Assembly: GCA_012934845.2 (NCBI GenBank)
Contig: WNNJ02003541.1
Location: 62,001 to 126,000, forward strand
Direction of reading: 5' to 3'
DNA length: 64,000 nt
DNA from: Pomphorhynchus laevis
Taxonomy: Eukaryota; Acanthocephala; Palaeacanthocephala; Echinorhynchida; Pomphorhynchidae
Positions within the stretch are counted from its first letter, which is position 1, and each line of letters opens with the position of its first letter. The notes beneath the pieces were generated by a model that searched no databases, had not been told where the DNA came from, and worked only from the letters and a program-made list of their open reading frames with translations. Below, piece by piece: positions 11,984 through 22,625 of the stretch. A program made the translations under genes and the position numbers.

Positions 11984-13031
11984 ATGTACTCAACCATATT
12001 GGAAAAATACGTAAGTACTAATGATTTCAATTTTAGATCTTTTAAATGTAACAGAAAAAATTGTATAGTTTGTGATGTTATAAATAATAATTGTATCGTA
12101 AGTAATACGACAAACAAATGTTTTTCATTAAATATTAATAATAATTGTAACTGCAATACCGCAGGTGTAGTGTATCTAATACAATGTACATGTGGATTGC
12201 AATATATAGGAAAAACATCAAATGTTAAAAACTAGGTTTAGGCAACACATATATAATATACAGCATAATAGTCAAACTATATTTCATAAACATATGAGAT
12301 TAATAGGACATGATATTAAAAACTGTAAATTATTTATTTTAGAACATATTATCGAAGAAAACATTTCAATATTAAATCAAAAACTATTAGAAAAAGAAGA
12401 TTTTTGGATTAAAACGCTTAATTCCATGTACCTATTAGGATTGAAAGACGTGGTACAAGGAATTGGCAGAAGTAGTATAATACGTAATAAACAACTATAT
12501 TATAATAATCCGGTTAAACGCAAACTAAGAAGTCATGGTGATATAAGGAATAGGAAAAATAGAGTTAAAAATATAAAAAAAGATATGTATATAAATAAAC
12601 GATTGGAAATATCAAAACAACTTTTAAGTGATAATAAGCTAAAAGATCTTTATGTAAATATAAGAAGTTTTTCTAAAGATATCATATGTTCAATAAATCA
12701 AAAATTAATTAACGACTATGATAGGCTAAGTTGTATAATAGACAGTTATTGTAATACAAAATACTATAATCGTACAATAAATGTTAATAATAACAATAGA
12801 AAATATACATTAACCATAAACTTCATTAATAAATGTATAGATAACATAAATATAGCCGGACTTTTAAATAATTCTAAAAGTAAAGAAATAATATGGTCAG
12901 ATTTAAGTAAATATATTCCTAAAATAAGGTATAAACTACTATCACCATTAGGACGAAAAATTTGTAATTATAATAAAGAATTAAAATCAATATGTAACGA
13001 TAATATTAGAAACATCATTGTAGAGTGTTGA
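11984..13031 (+). pseudogene. PLE N-terminal part: Cys-rich segment and GIY-YIG endonuclease
   Basis: Two overlapping frames (11984-12235 and 12222-13031) encode this part. The start holds a Cys-rich stretch (FKCNRKNCIVCDV). The GIY-YIG core follows: VVYLIQCTCGLQYIGKT, then LKTRFRQHIYNIQ with the conserved Arg and His, then HMRLIGHDI and LFILEHI. In PLEs this domain nicks DNA for target-primed insertion. The tail (about 12500-13031) is Asn/Lys-rich and unrecognised. The frame change near 12230 falls within the endonuclease core (between IGKT and LKTR), so this copy probably makes no active enzyme. Confidence 0.8.
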
Positions 13032-13190
13032 TTTAATAATAATTTAATAATAAAGAAATAATAGGGTCAGATTTAAGTAAATATATTCCTAAAATAAGGT
13101 ATAAGTTGTTACCGCCATTATGACGAAAAATTTGTAATTATAATAAAGAATTAAAATCAATAGGTAACGATAATATTAGAAACATCATGG
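12883..13190 (+). repeat. Internal tandem duplication in the PLE (~155 bp x2)
   Basis: The segment starting AAAGAAATAATATGGTCAGA (from about 12886) is repeated from about 13050, with both copies running through AAATATATTCCTAAAATAAG and ending at TATTAGAAACATCAT. The copies differ at several bases. The first copy ends in an early stop (IVEC); the second runs into the CxC linker and the RT. Confidence 0.85.
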
Positions 13191-14637
13191 GAACAGAATG
13201 CAATTGTAAAAGTCTTAGTTTTGATAAAATAAATGAACATATATGTACCCATAATCTAGAATTAATTGAAAATTGTGAATTAAGAAAGCTGCTATCAAAA
13301 GGGTATAAATATAGATTAAATAATAACAACGACAAAAATAAAATTTACAATTCGTTATATAATAACTTAAATGATTACTTTAGTAAGCTGATTAATAGTG
13401 AAAGCACGAATATATCTAAGATAAACATTTGGAAAGATTATATATTTGATAAAATTAAAAATAAAATGAAAATAACAAACAATTATAAAAGAAAAGATAA
13501 AATTAATAAAGATATGTATAAAGAACTTACTAAATTAAAGGATAACTATATAATAACAACTATTGATAAAGCTAGTAATAACTTTGTCTTCATATGCAAA
13601 AAGCTTTATTTTGATATACTAGTGAAAAAGGTTAATTCTAATGATTTAAATGTAAATCCAACATATGAACGTAGTGAGTTGAGTTTAGAAACAATTATTA
13701 CAAGTCACTGTTCTATAATGGATAAAAAGGGTATAAAGGTTGAATTAGATAATAAAACTATACCTATATTATATTGGAATCCAAAATTACATAAAAATAC
13801 AATAAAACCTAGGTTCATATGTAGTGCGTTTAAATGTACAATAAAACCACTTTCTGTCTATATGAATAAAATACTTAAAGTAATTAAAGCACACTTTAAA
13901 AAATATTGCAAGGTAATCGAAATTAATACTGGTATAAAACACTATTTCAGTATTAATTCTACAAAAGAATTTTTAGAACAGTCAAAAGGAATAAATTTTC
14001 AAAATATAAATACATACGATTTTAGTACTTTTTATACAAATCTAGGTTTAGTAGATATTAACGAAGCGTTAGTAAAATTAATTAACTTTATATTCGGAAA
14101 AGGATATACATATATATGTTATAATAATTATAACGTTATCTAACAAAAATTAAACCATCAAATAAATATAAATATATGGATAAAATTGAATTAATAGAAT
14201 CCTTAAATATTTTGATAAATCAAAATTATTTAAAAGTAGGGACATCTATATTTAGACAAGTAAAATGTGTTCCAATGGGAGGTAATAGTAGCCCGATTAT
14301 AGCTGACTTGTTTTTAAGCTTTATAGAATATGAATTTGTTCATAACTGTGTAAAAACTAAATCTAAACAATATAAATATATGAAATATATGTTTCGATAC
14401 ATTGATGATATATGTGTATTTAATTCTAATAATTTTTATTCAATTAGTGAGCACATTTATCCAGAAAGCCTTATTCTTAACAAAACCAATATTAATGATA
14501 AAGAAGGTGTATATCTAGATATGAACATTAAATTAACATTAACTAAACTACTATTAATTTATATCGTAAAGATGACATATTTAAATTTACAAGAAACATA
14601 TTTTTGCATGAGCATTCATGCATACCATATAATATAA
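13187..14637 (+). pseudogene. PLE linker (CxC) and reverse transcriptase
   Basis: Two open frames (13187-14143, 14176-14637) encode the linker and the RT. MGTECNCKSL holds the CxC motif typical of endonuclease-first PLEs. RT fingers: ITTIDKASNNFVFICKK and PILYWNPKLHKNTIKPRFI. Palm: NTYDFSTFYTNL (motif A), FRQVKCVPMGGNSSPIIADL (motif B) and YMFRYIDDIC (motif C, catalytic YIDD near 14395-14410). PLE RTs are related to telomerase RT. The frame breaks shortly after motif A and again in the thumb (about 14600), where 3' UTR-like sequence also keeps homology to other copies. Confidence 0.85.
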
Positions 14638-14869
14638 AATATAATACATTAAATAATGAAATTTTAAGAATTGCAACAATATGTAATGATATTGGCTTTC
14701 TTCAAAATCATTTAAATAATTAATAGATGCATATTTTAAACTAGGTTACTATAAAAATAACATCAAGCAGAAAATAGTAAAATATATAAATCAACACAAT
14801 AATATAAAGAATAAATTTAAACTCTTTAGTGACAAATTTTTATGGATGAATAATAAATAATATACTTTG

Positions 14870-15030
14870 TATTAGAATAAGATACTAGATAGTTTTATCA
14901 AAGGAAATACATCATTAGCATGTATTTGGCCCGCTGCTATGTTGGGTAGAGGAGTTAGGGGCCGAAACCTGATAGCATAGCAGTTCCTCCTGATGACCTC
15001 TAATTCTTATTCTGATACAACGTCTGTTAT
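14870..15030 (+). repeat. Terminal module of the Naiad-type PLE (copy 1)
   Basis: An imperfect inverted repeat bounds the module (TATTAGAATAAG near 14872 and CTTATTCTGATA near 15008). Inside, three helices cross: GGCCC with GGGGCC, GCTGCTATG with CATAGCAG, and AGAGGAG with TTCCTCCT. The module follows the 3' end of the RT region here. Related copies: about 24345-24410, 25600-25740 (minus), 40640-40820, 44395-44600, 51725-51900 (minus). CTGATGA is present but no GAAA lies in hammerhead position, consistent with the reported absence of canonical hammerheads in Naiads. Confidence 0.75.
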
Positions 15031-15287
15031 TTATTAGTCAATTCATAAAAATGACGTTTATTTTAAATTTCATTTTTTTAACTTGATTTAAATTATAGAA
15101 AATCTTAAAACAATTATTTATTTTATTATTTAATTATTAAATTTTGATTTAGCATTATTATGTTTTGTTTATTTTATAATTATATTAAATACGTAGACTC
15201 AGTTAGCTGATTTAATTATATAAAGTATTATTTATATATTTCGAGAAAAGTGGCAACTTTGTATGATGTTCAAAAGTTTTTCATTCT

Positions 15288-16205
15288 CTACAATTCTTCT
15301 TTTGCTGGAACTGCCACTGACTCCTTTTCATCTGTAGGTATGGATTTATCCTTGTCCACAATTGCTGATTCTGATATCCCTTCAGTTTCAACAAGCATGA
15401 TAAAACTTTCTAAAGTACGATTTCATAAGCAATTGGCAGAATATTTTCACCTTTTCGGAATAAAATAATCGTAGGGAACGGCGAATATGGATAGAAGGTG
15501 GTATTTTGTTATGTGTAGCATAAATTTTAGCCACGAAGACATCTGAGTGATTTTTGAAATGAGTACCGAGCAAATTGTACACAGGTTCCATACGCTGGCA
15601 AATACCACACCAGGGTGCATAAAATTCCACTAAAACAGCTTTCGATGGATCATGTGATACAGAAATGATATTGCTTTGTACAAGAGTTTTGACTAGACCA
15701 TTGTTCCAATCATCCGGTAACTTTTGTGAACTGTAGTGAGGTTCAATTTTATTATCTAAACACTTTTAAACGAACTGCGTTAGATTAACGGCGCTTATTT
15801 CATTCTCATTGTCATACTTATAGTTAATCGAATCGCCTTCAATCTTGTGCGAATGGCAAGTAATTGGGCAGCAGTTAAATCGAAAATTTCTAAAATCCGA
15901 GAATGATCTTCCAGGTCACTATCAACATGAGCGAATGCAACTGTTCCACAAAAAGACTTTGCGGTTTCCAACATAACATTTCTGTATTTATCAATGATAT
16001 ACTTTTTACTTGTGTTAGTAGATTAGTTGAGTTTCCAGCAAACAAGAAAACGTTCACTTTAATATCAAACATAAGTTTAGCATCTTCAGCATTAAAATTT
16101 GAGAGCAACCGAGCAATATTAGATTTCACAAACTTTTTGTAAACCACAATTTGTACATTATCTTTGACAGAGAAAAGAATTTTTAAATCATCGGTCAGAA
16201 TCGAT
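15288..16205 (-). pseudogene. Protein disulfide isomerase (PDI) pseudogene
   Basis: Minus-strand remains of an ER protein disulfide isomerase, from the b domain to the C-terminus. In order: VKDNVQIVVYKKF (b domain), AFAHVDSDLEDHSRILE (b' domain), KIEGDSINYKYD, KLPDDW, then the second thioredoxin domain with EFYAPWCGICQRMEPVYN (active site at 15598-15612). The expected CGHC is changed to CGIC. The C-terminus is intact as KEEL plus stop (15288-15302), an ER-retention signal. The b' part and the KIEGDS part are in different frames (near 15850), a stop lies at 15766-15768, and another shift follows HNKIPP (about 15490). The first thioredoxin domain is missing. The lack of introns and 5' truncation suggest a retrocopy, but no poly(A) is seen. 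Confidence 0.85.
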
Positions 16206-16216
16206 ACGAATGATGG

Positions 16217-16846
16217 TTATCCCTCGTAACGTTCTGCTTGCTCATGCACGGATTCGTATGATAAACTTGAGTTATTTTGATCCACGTGTATCAAGGTTGC
16301 TGACTGACTGTGTTTGTTTGTATTGTTAGACGATTCGGGCTGAGAGTGTGGCATGCCTGACTGCCGCCTAGATGCCACTGAGTGAGAATGTCCGAAGTTG
16401 AACTGCAGACACGGATGGAACAAGCCCTCCTCGTTCAGACCTTCGGTTTTATCCGATAGTTGCGATAAGTCGGTAGATCGATAACCATTAGTTAAGCAAG
16501 ACATTTTTAGGGTAGATCCTCTTGCGTGCGGATCCTTCAAGTCTTCAGGAATAATAACTTTTCCAAGTTCGAACTGCCTTTTGCCCTTTAACTCTTCGTC
16601 GTGCTTAATACATGAGTCGCCTTCATTGACACGTTGTCGAATAAGGCTCGAGTAGTTTGGAAGACGCTGCTCATTAGGAGTGAATTGAATGAGATGACCA
16701 GGAAAATCAAACCGCGGAACAGGATCGTTACAAAGTTCAACCCTTATTTCTAGAACTGACATACCCAGCTCATCCAGGCTCTTCAGAATCGCCTTGGCGT
16801 TCCTCTTCATTAGTGCGACGGATGCTCGTTGGAACAAATGACTCAC
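16217..16846 (-). CDS. Unrecognised 209-residue ORF next to the RT remnant
   Basis: The ORF is open for 630 bases and rich in Ser, Asn and His toward its C-terminus (HSQPESSNNTNKHSQ). I see no known domain, signal peptide or membrane segment. It ends where the PDI pseudogene begins and starts just downstream of the RT remnant at 16850-19185, on the same strand, so it may be the 3' part of that retroelement. It could also be chance, but the base composition is richer in G+C than the flanks, as in the RT remnant. Low certainty that it is a gene. Confidence 0.3.
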   Translation of the reverse strand: MSHLFQRASVALMKRNAKAILKSLDELGMSVLEIRVELCNDPVPRFDFPGHLIQFTPNEQRLPNYSSLIRQRVNEGDSCIKHDEELKGKRQFELGKVIIPEDLKDPHARGSTLKMSCLTNGYRSTDLSQLSDKTEGLNEEGLFHPCLQFNFGHSHSVASRRQSGMPHSQPESSNNTNKHSQSATLIHVDQNNSSLSYESVHEQAERYEG

Positions 16847-16849
16847 TGC

Positions 16850-19185
16850 TTTGCTGTATGGGAACCCGTTTCGCTATGACATTGAGCGAGCCACAAATCG
16901 AATTAGCTTCTCCCACGGACCGTTCCAGTCCCCATAAGTTTCGATGACTGTCGCCAATGGGCGCTTCCAACCAGAAATGGAGGATAAGCTTCGACATCCA
17001 ATGTTGCTTTGATGTTTGGTTTTCGTCGAAAGAATGAAAGCCAGACGTAGTTGAGATGTATGCAGGAAATGAGCAAGGATCGGGGTTCAAGTTGTAAGCG
17101 GCGGAATTCGTGCTCGAAAGAAAGCAGCCGGGGCATGTTGGCAGCAGTCTCGTAAGCCCAAGCTACCATTTTTAGCGGTAAGCTAAATGGAAGTGATATT
17201 TCCAAAACAATCCTTGGTCAAGAGATCAAATGAGCGAAGAAATTTGTTAGCATCTTCAGGATCAACTGAGCGCATCAGATGACTGACCCTCGGGGCAAAA
17301 GCACACTCACGACGCAGAGTATAGGCGACTTGTGAGTCTGGCAGGTCACCGAGGAACTCAATATCTCTGCGCAAACTGGAGATAATTATCCGATAGGAGA
17401 GCCTGGAATTGAGAAGTTGCCCGACGTATTGGCAAGACTAATTAAAGGACAGCTCCACCTTATCAATACGATTCGGATAATCCTTCCTATTAAACTGATC
17501 TTCTTCCAATTCATCTCCAAACCATTGGTAGTAAAGCTTGACGAAAGGTACAACAAAGTCTTTACAACAGCCTCAGATAAACCAGCCACAATACCATAGT
17601 CAAGGTAACACTTGTTGAATCTGATTCCATCAATGGTAGAGATAGACGCGATAATCGGATGCTACTCCAGACAGGATAAAAAATGGGCCAGGTGGGTCAC
17701 CCTGTTGCATCACTCTCAAGGACAATAAGGGTTCCACATTCCCGAATCGAATGTCTGACGAACTGCCATAGCACCAATTTACCCAACTGTTCATACCTGA
17801 GAAATCTGTTTTAACTGCATTAATGAAAGCTCAACGATCCACAGAGTTAAATGCGTTTGTGATATCAATTTTTACCCAAACCCAATTGTCTTCGGTGAGA
17901 TGGATGTGTTGAAGGCGACGAGCCTAATGAATGATCTGCTCCATTCCATTGTGAGTAGCGACCCCGAGTTGATAAGGTCGTACAGCCTTTCAAATAACGG
18001 TCGAAGTTTAAAGCGAATGCATTTAGCGCACAACCGGCGAAGTGTCTCGCCGATTGCAATCGGGCGAATTCCTCCGTCAGATTTTCTTAAAGCCAAGAGA
18101 TTGTCGCCGGCAACGAAGCAAGAAAGTTTGCTCGGCAATATACCAGCGATCATGTTATTTACGAGCAACTTGAGGCGATGGAGCACCCCATGATCGACCG
18201 ACAACATATCGCGGAGATGCTCAGCTCGCAGGCCAAGACAGCCGGGGGAGGAGGCAGGTTGAAAAGCCGTCACTGCAGCCATGACGATGTCCGAATCGAC
18301 CGACAAGTGGAAATTTCATCTGGCCTCGGGTGCAACTTAGTCAGTATTTTGCGGAGCAGAAGAGAATAGTCGCATACGCTGCTTCAAACTAGCCAGCGCA
18401 TTGCCTTTCCGTAATTACCGCTCCTGGCCAACTCAATAGTCTCAGCAAAATCGTTGTTCGTTGACTTTGATCTTGAGCTTCCTCTGGTAGGCTGAGTGTT
18501 TGAGTCCAATAAGCATTCGCGCTCCTTTCCGCTCTCAAACAAATCTATAAGATTTTCCATCTTTGCACGGACATTGAAGCCCACTTGACCACTGATTGAA
18601 TGGTTTGAAAGCAAAGCTTTGAGAAGCACAATAACTGCTCCCAGTCCCGATACGAATTCGAACTCATCGCCTGGAACAAAAGTGACGCGAAAACATTGGC
18701 GGAACGACGGCGCATGTTCCGTGGAATGCGTTTGAGTGTGTTGGCGGGCGAAATCCAAACGCATCTTAAAAGGTCGAATGGTCGGCCATTCGAATCCGAA
18801 ATTCGACTAGACGACAATATTCTATCTAAAGATTCAGAGAGATACAGCTGGATTTATGGGTGTGCCCATACCCGCATGAATAGAGAGTCTTGAATTACGG
18901 TCGGTGCTGGAAGGATACTGACGCAATGACAACGGCGGACGACCTGACCCACAGCAACGCTTTCTACCGGGCCGGTCCTACGAATACAACCCGAGCTATT
19001 TATTCGAAATAAACCCTTGCATATAGCACATTTGGCCGAACGAATCGGGGTATGGGTGTTTTTGGATAGGGCTCGATTTATTCCCTTCATGACAGTACTT
19101 TTAATATTGTTCGTTCGATTTACTTTCCAGATGTTTTTAAACCACTGTAATGATCTAGCTGATTCCGTCGTTGAGCAGAGCAAGA
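16850..19185 (-). mobile_element. Remnant of an unusual RT element (QQGDPxGP / YLDD / GSPIG group)
   Basis: Minus-strand pieces read as an RT in proper order. Near 18440 LARSGNYGKAMRWLV is a pre-RT helix. At 18250-18060 come GCLGLRAEHLRDM and SDGGIRPIAIGETLRR. Around 17960-17840 come PYQLGVATHNGMEQ and KIDITNAFNSVDR (motif A). Near 17700 is MQQGDPPGPF (motif B), near 17600 YLDYGIVAGL in place of YLDD (motif C lost), and near 17400 GSPIG. An upstream Cys-containing segment (CAICKGLF, 19055) may be a zinc motif. Many frame changes make it dead. The motifs match an RT group of invertebrates, fungi and protists that is neither LTR nor classic LINE; the element at 41107-44072 shares GIRPIG and GSPIG. 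The clade is not certain. Confidence 0.65.
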
Positions 19186-19199
19186 GGACTATTGTGTGT

Positions 19200-20110
19200 A
19201 TATAGATTCAAGAATATTCAGTCTGTACAATGCCTCGATTGTATTACGAAATTGCAAAGTTACCTTATCTAATATTAGCCTCGTTGCAGAAATGTTTTCG
19301 TGTATTTGATTGTATGCTATTTATTTTGTATATATGTGTTATTTATCTCTCGAACTTTTTTATAATTCTCAAACATTTTATAAACTTTTTTATTAATCTT
19401 GGTGGACAAGATTTTCCGCAAGCGAAGTGTGCGGAATTGCAATTGTATGATATTTATTTCTCAAATTTTTTTCATATCTCTCAAACTTTTTTGAATTAGT
19501 AATGCGGCTTTGCGTAAATTTATAAAATATAACTATACATTGTTATGATGCTTTTATTATTTCATATTAATGTTATACCAAATACTATAATAAAATAAGC
19601 TTTGATCTTGCATGCCAAACTATCACATTAGCAAAATGAGTCTAAATATTTTGTTCAATATTTAAAATTAAAAATAAATATTTTTATTTTAAAATTGCCT
19701 ATAATTTAGATTTATATAAAGATGAAATTTTTTATTAAACTCAAATTTTATGAATTAATAAATAGCTATTATAACATGTTTTAAAAATCAAATTATAAGC
19801 CATCTGGGGGAATTGAATTGTTATCAGTTCTCACTTTTCTGTCATTTTTAATTTCAAATTTATCATGTTTTATTATAGAGGAAGTGGGTGAAAATTGGCT
19901 ATTTTTATACTTATTTCTAGAACATGATAAAATGAAGATTTATTATGTATCTAACGATATTCAATTTATTATTCTGTAATATATTCTAGATGTGATATAC
20001 TAAATAAAAAATATTATATTCTAGATTACTGATTAAATGTGACCGAAACACTAAATAAAGGAATTTTGAATGTTTTAAGTATTTCTTTTAAAATTGCGTT
20101 CACAGAGAAT
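19200..20110. other. No gene seen; A+T-rich
   Basis: Contains two related T-rich lines (ATTTATCTCTCGAACTTTTT at 19339 and ATTTATTTCTCAAATTTTTT at 19453) that suggest an old local duplication. Nothing else could be supported. Confidence 0.5.
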
Positions 20111-20139
20111 GTAATCATTAGTTGGCTCTTTCTCCGAGA

Positions 20140-20190
20140 AAAATAGTATTATTTTTGAATTTTCGCCTATTCGATTGGCCTCTTCAGAAA
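20140..20190 (-). ncRNA. Hammerhead-like core at the 3' end of the canonical PLE
   Basis: On the minus strand CTGAAGA (20181-20187) is followed by one unpaired G, GCC, a nine-base loop, GGC and GAAA (20161-20164). PLE pseudo-LTRs are known to carry hammerheads of this compact kind. Stem II has only three pairs and stems I and III are weak, so activity is doubtful. Confidence 0.45.
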
Positions 20191-20245
20191 ACACTAGTCT
20201 TTGACAAATGATGGCATAATATATCAAAAATAAAAACGGAAGAAT

Positions 20246-21480
20246 TTAACTGATATGTTGTTCAACCAAACTCTTGTCCGGCGGTAATTTTAAGCACCAA
20301 TTGCTTTTATTGCCTTGCATGACTGATGAAATTTCGATGTGTACCACCTCCTTGCTTAAACGACGACGTGTACCTGACTCGTATTCAAGAACAGTTGTAT
20401 TGTCGAAATTAATCGTATGTGAACTGCTTAACCAATGATTAAATATTGCTGAAGAAACTGAGCCTCTTTTAAGATTAGCCATGTGTTGTTCAAGTCTCTT
20501 TCGTAGTCCTTGTTTGGTTTGACCGATGTAGACTTTGTTGAAATCTATACAAGTAATGTGATACACTATTTCATATTTTGGAAATGTTGGTTTCGTTTTG
20601 AAAAAGGAGGTCAGATAAGGTCGTTTTTTGTGATAAATTATATTTCGTTGCCCATCACTCTTCAATAAATCGATCAATCTATTATTATACTCTTAAGAAA
20701 TATAAGTTTTTGAAAAGAAATTGTTGCAGATGTCTTTAATTTGGTTTTCTTCGACTTTGTTTTTCACTCTCATTTCTTTTGGCCTTAAAAAACGCTTGTT
20801 TAATAGCTTGCAGAGGATACTGTCTTTGTAATAACGTAGTAGATATTTTACAATACCTAATACGTCTTCTCGCGTCTGTAAAACAAATTTTCATAGCTCT
20901 ATAGTACAATACAGCAACTCCTTGGATTTCATATCCAATAGGTCTGTCAGTGGACCAAACGGGTGATCCCCAGGGTATGCTAGCTTTCCTGACGTCCGTC
21001 TAAAACATTTGATGCTGAAATGTCTACGTCTAGGAAGGAAATATGTTTACCAGAATCCTGGCATGCAACATTCCATTGAATAGCAGGATCTTTATGTTCA
21101 GCAAGGTATTCAAATTGCAGGATTCTAGTTCTACATTAAAGACAAAAAATGCGTCATCCACGTACCTCCATTATTAGACAACACCAGGTATATCATGGTA
21201 AATGTTTTTATCCCAGTCACCCACATAGATATCTGCCAGCGATGGTGCTAGAGGAGACTCCATTGAAACGCCATCTAGTTGCTGATAGATGTCACTCTGA
21301 AAGATGAAAATGGATTTTGAAGTGCAGCATTCAATTAAACAAGTCAAATCTTTAATGCTAAATTTAATTAATTCAACGTATGCAATTGCGAAGTATACTC
21401 TCTGATTACGATATTTTTTAATCTCTTGAGCGAAACAAACACCGTCATTTATGCTAGATCTGTTAACCTCGTGGTATTTT
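20246..21480 (-). mobile_element. Canonical PLE (Penelope type), RT then C-terminal GIY-YIG, decayed
   Basis: The RT part lies upstream (minus strand, about 21480 to 20900) with MESPLAPSLADIYVGDWDKN (motif B region) and RYVDDAFFVF (motif C, near 21165), in a shifting frame. The endonuclease part is open from 20677 to 20246: EIVYHITCIDFNKVYIGQTK, then LRKRLEQHMANLKRG, HWLSSSHTINF and VLEYESGTRRRLSKE, all standard for PLE GIY-YIG domains with the CCHH arrangement. The domain order is opposite to that of the PLE at 11975-14870. Flanking 14-base inverted sequences AGTTGGCTCTTTCT (20119) and AGAAAGAGCCAACT (21544) may be pieces of inverted pseudo-LTRs. Confidence 0.8.
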
Positions 21481-21559
21481 TTGTATCAAACCGCATATTT
21501 CTTTTGCCTATTTTTCTTTTATATTTTTCTTATTTTTCTTGTAGAAAGAGCCAACTGTT

Positions 21560-22470
21560 GAAAGTATTGCTCATAAAAATATAATTTCTGAAAAATAACT
21601 ATATTATTACCACTCCATTTATTATATCACAAGTTACGTAGTTGTTATCTACATCAATGCTTAATTTACACAGCTGAGTCAGCTGCGTTAATTAATTCAG
21701 CTGTGATACAAATCGGGTTTAAAAAGTTTGTCATTTACCAAGATAAAGACACGATTGTAATCTTTATTCGACTGTCTATAATTATAACACATAGATTGCA
21801 ATAGGATTAAGTTAACTAGTTCAAATAATATGACAATAATGACTTAAGACTCATGGGTTGTATTAGATCTAGATGGAACAACGAGATCGGTAGTGTAAAA
21901 GGCGAAAAATATATATTTTTAAAATATGGAATGCTATAATTTTCAGAATTATGTCATAAAGCAAAGTAAAGAATTTGTATCGTCAGATTGTTCAAAATTA
22001 AACAGAATTTTGAAGTTACTCGTCTCACAAATTTGTCGGTAACACATCAGTGATATTGAGGACAACTAGATGTGATTTGGAAGTATTAAGAAAGATATTT
22101 TAGGAAGGCCTTATCTTTTAATCATAAAATAATTAAATGATTTCGTAACAACTTCAACACACCTGAGTTATGCAAAATCGGTAATATTAGCATAACATAC
22201 CAGAAAGAAGTTGATAAAAATCAAAGATACTTACGATATCGAAGATGCGATATTGAAATATTTATAATGGCGAAGATGCAAATATGAGAGATAAAATATC
22301 AAAATACAGGTGGTGAAATTAGCTAGGGCTCTTTGTAAATATAAGTGCAGCGATAAAAACTATTTAATTCTTTCGATTTTTAAATATGCTCTTTCCGTAT
22401 TAAAAAATCAAACATCAGATGGGCATATCGCAACCAAATGTAAAAAATTACAAATCAAATATTTATTAAT
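21560..22470. other. No gene seen; A+T-rich intergenic
   Basis: No supported coding region. The palindromic run around 21665-21705 (CAGCTGAGTCAGCTG and CAGCTG) is the only structure that stands out. The stretch lies downstream of the TTC27 3' end. Confidence 0.5.
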
Positions 22471-22479
22471 AACTATTAA

Positions 22480-22547
22480 TGACTCAAAATCCTATTAATG
22501 ACTCATAATTGACTCATAAAATGACTCATAATCCTATTAATGACTCA
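22480..22547. repeat. Five clustered TGACTCA (AP-1-like) motifs
   Basis: TGACTCA occurs at 22480, 22499, 22510, 22522 and 22541, within an imperfect tandem repeat (AATCCTATTAATGACTCA). TGACTCA is the AP-1/TRE consensus and nearly palindromic. The cluster lies about 80 bases beyond the TTC27 stop codon. It may be a regulatory cluster or simply a minisatellite. Confidence 0.6.
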
Positions 22548-22582
22548 TAATTTAAAGCGACAAATGTTTTATAAACAACAAT

Positions 22583-22588
22583 TTTATT
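22583..22588 (-). promoter_or_regulatory. Poly(A) signal candidate of TTC27
   Basis: AATAAA on the minus strand, 38 bases after the stop codon of TTC27. It is the first canonical hexamer downstream, so the 3' UTR is probably short. Confidence 0.55.
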
Positions 22589-22625
22589 AGTAATTAATTG
22601 CGATGATTGAAAAATACTTTCCAAT

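Larger units (their letters stand above)
11975..14870 (+). mobile_element. Penelope-like element with N-terminal GIY-YIG (Naiad-type permuted order)
   Basis: The element reads GIY-YIG endonuclease first (about 12150-12420), then a linker with a CxC motif (ECNCKSL, 13194-13214), then a PLE reverse transcriptase (13600-14540), then an A+T-rich 3' UTR. Canonical PLEs have the opposite order (RT then endonuclease). Endonuclease-first order plus a CxC linker is the published definition of the Naiad/Chlamys clade, common in invertebrates. The RT carries WNPKLHKN, TYDFSTFYTNL, VPMGGNSSP and YIDD. The copy is close to whole but broken: frames change near 12230 and after 14120, and an internal duplication lies at 12883-13190. 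The terminal module at 14870-15030 recurs five more times in the window. Confidence 0.85.

Noticed and set aside
14984-14990. CTGATGA in the PLE terminal module as a hammerhead
   Set aside because: No GAAA follows in stem II position, and the GAAA upstream (CCGAAACC) cannot be combined with it in any of the three hammerhead orders with good stems.
14880-15020. PLE terminal module as an HDV-type ribozyme
   Set aside because: Crossing helices are present, but there is no P4-like hairpin and no match to the catalytic C region after the first helix closes.
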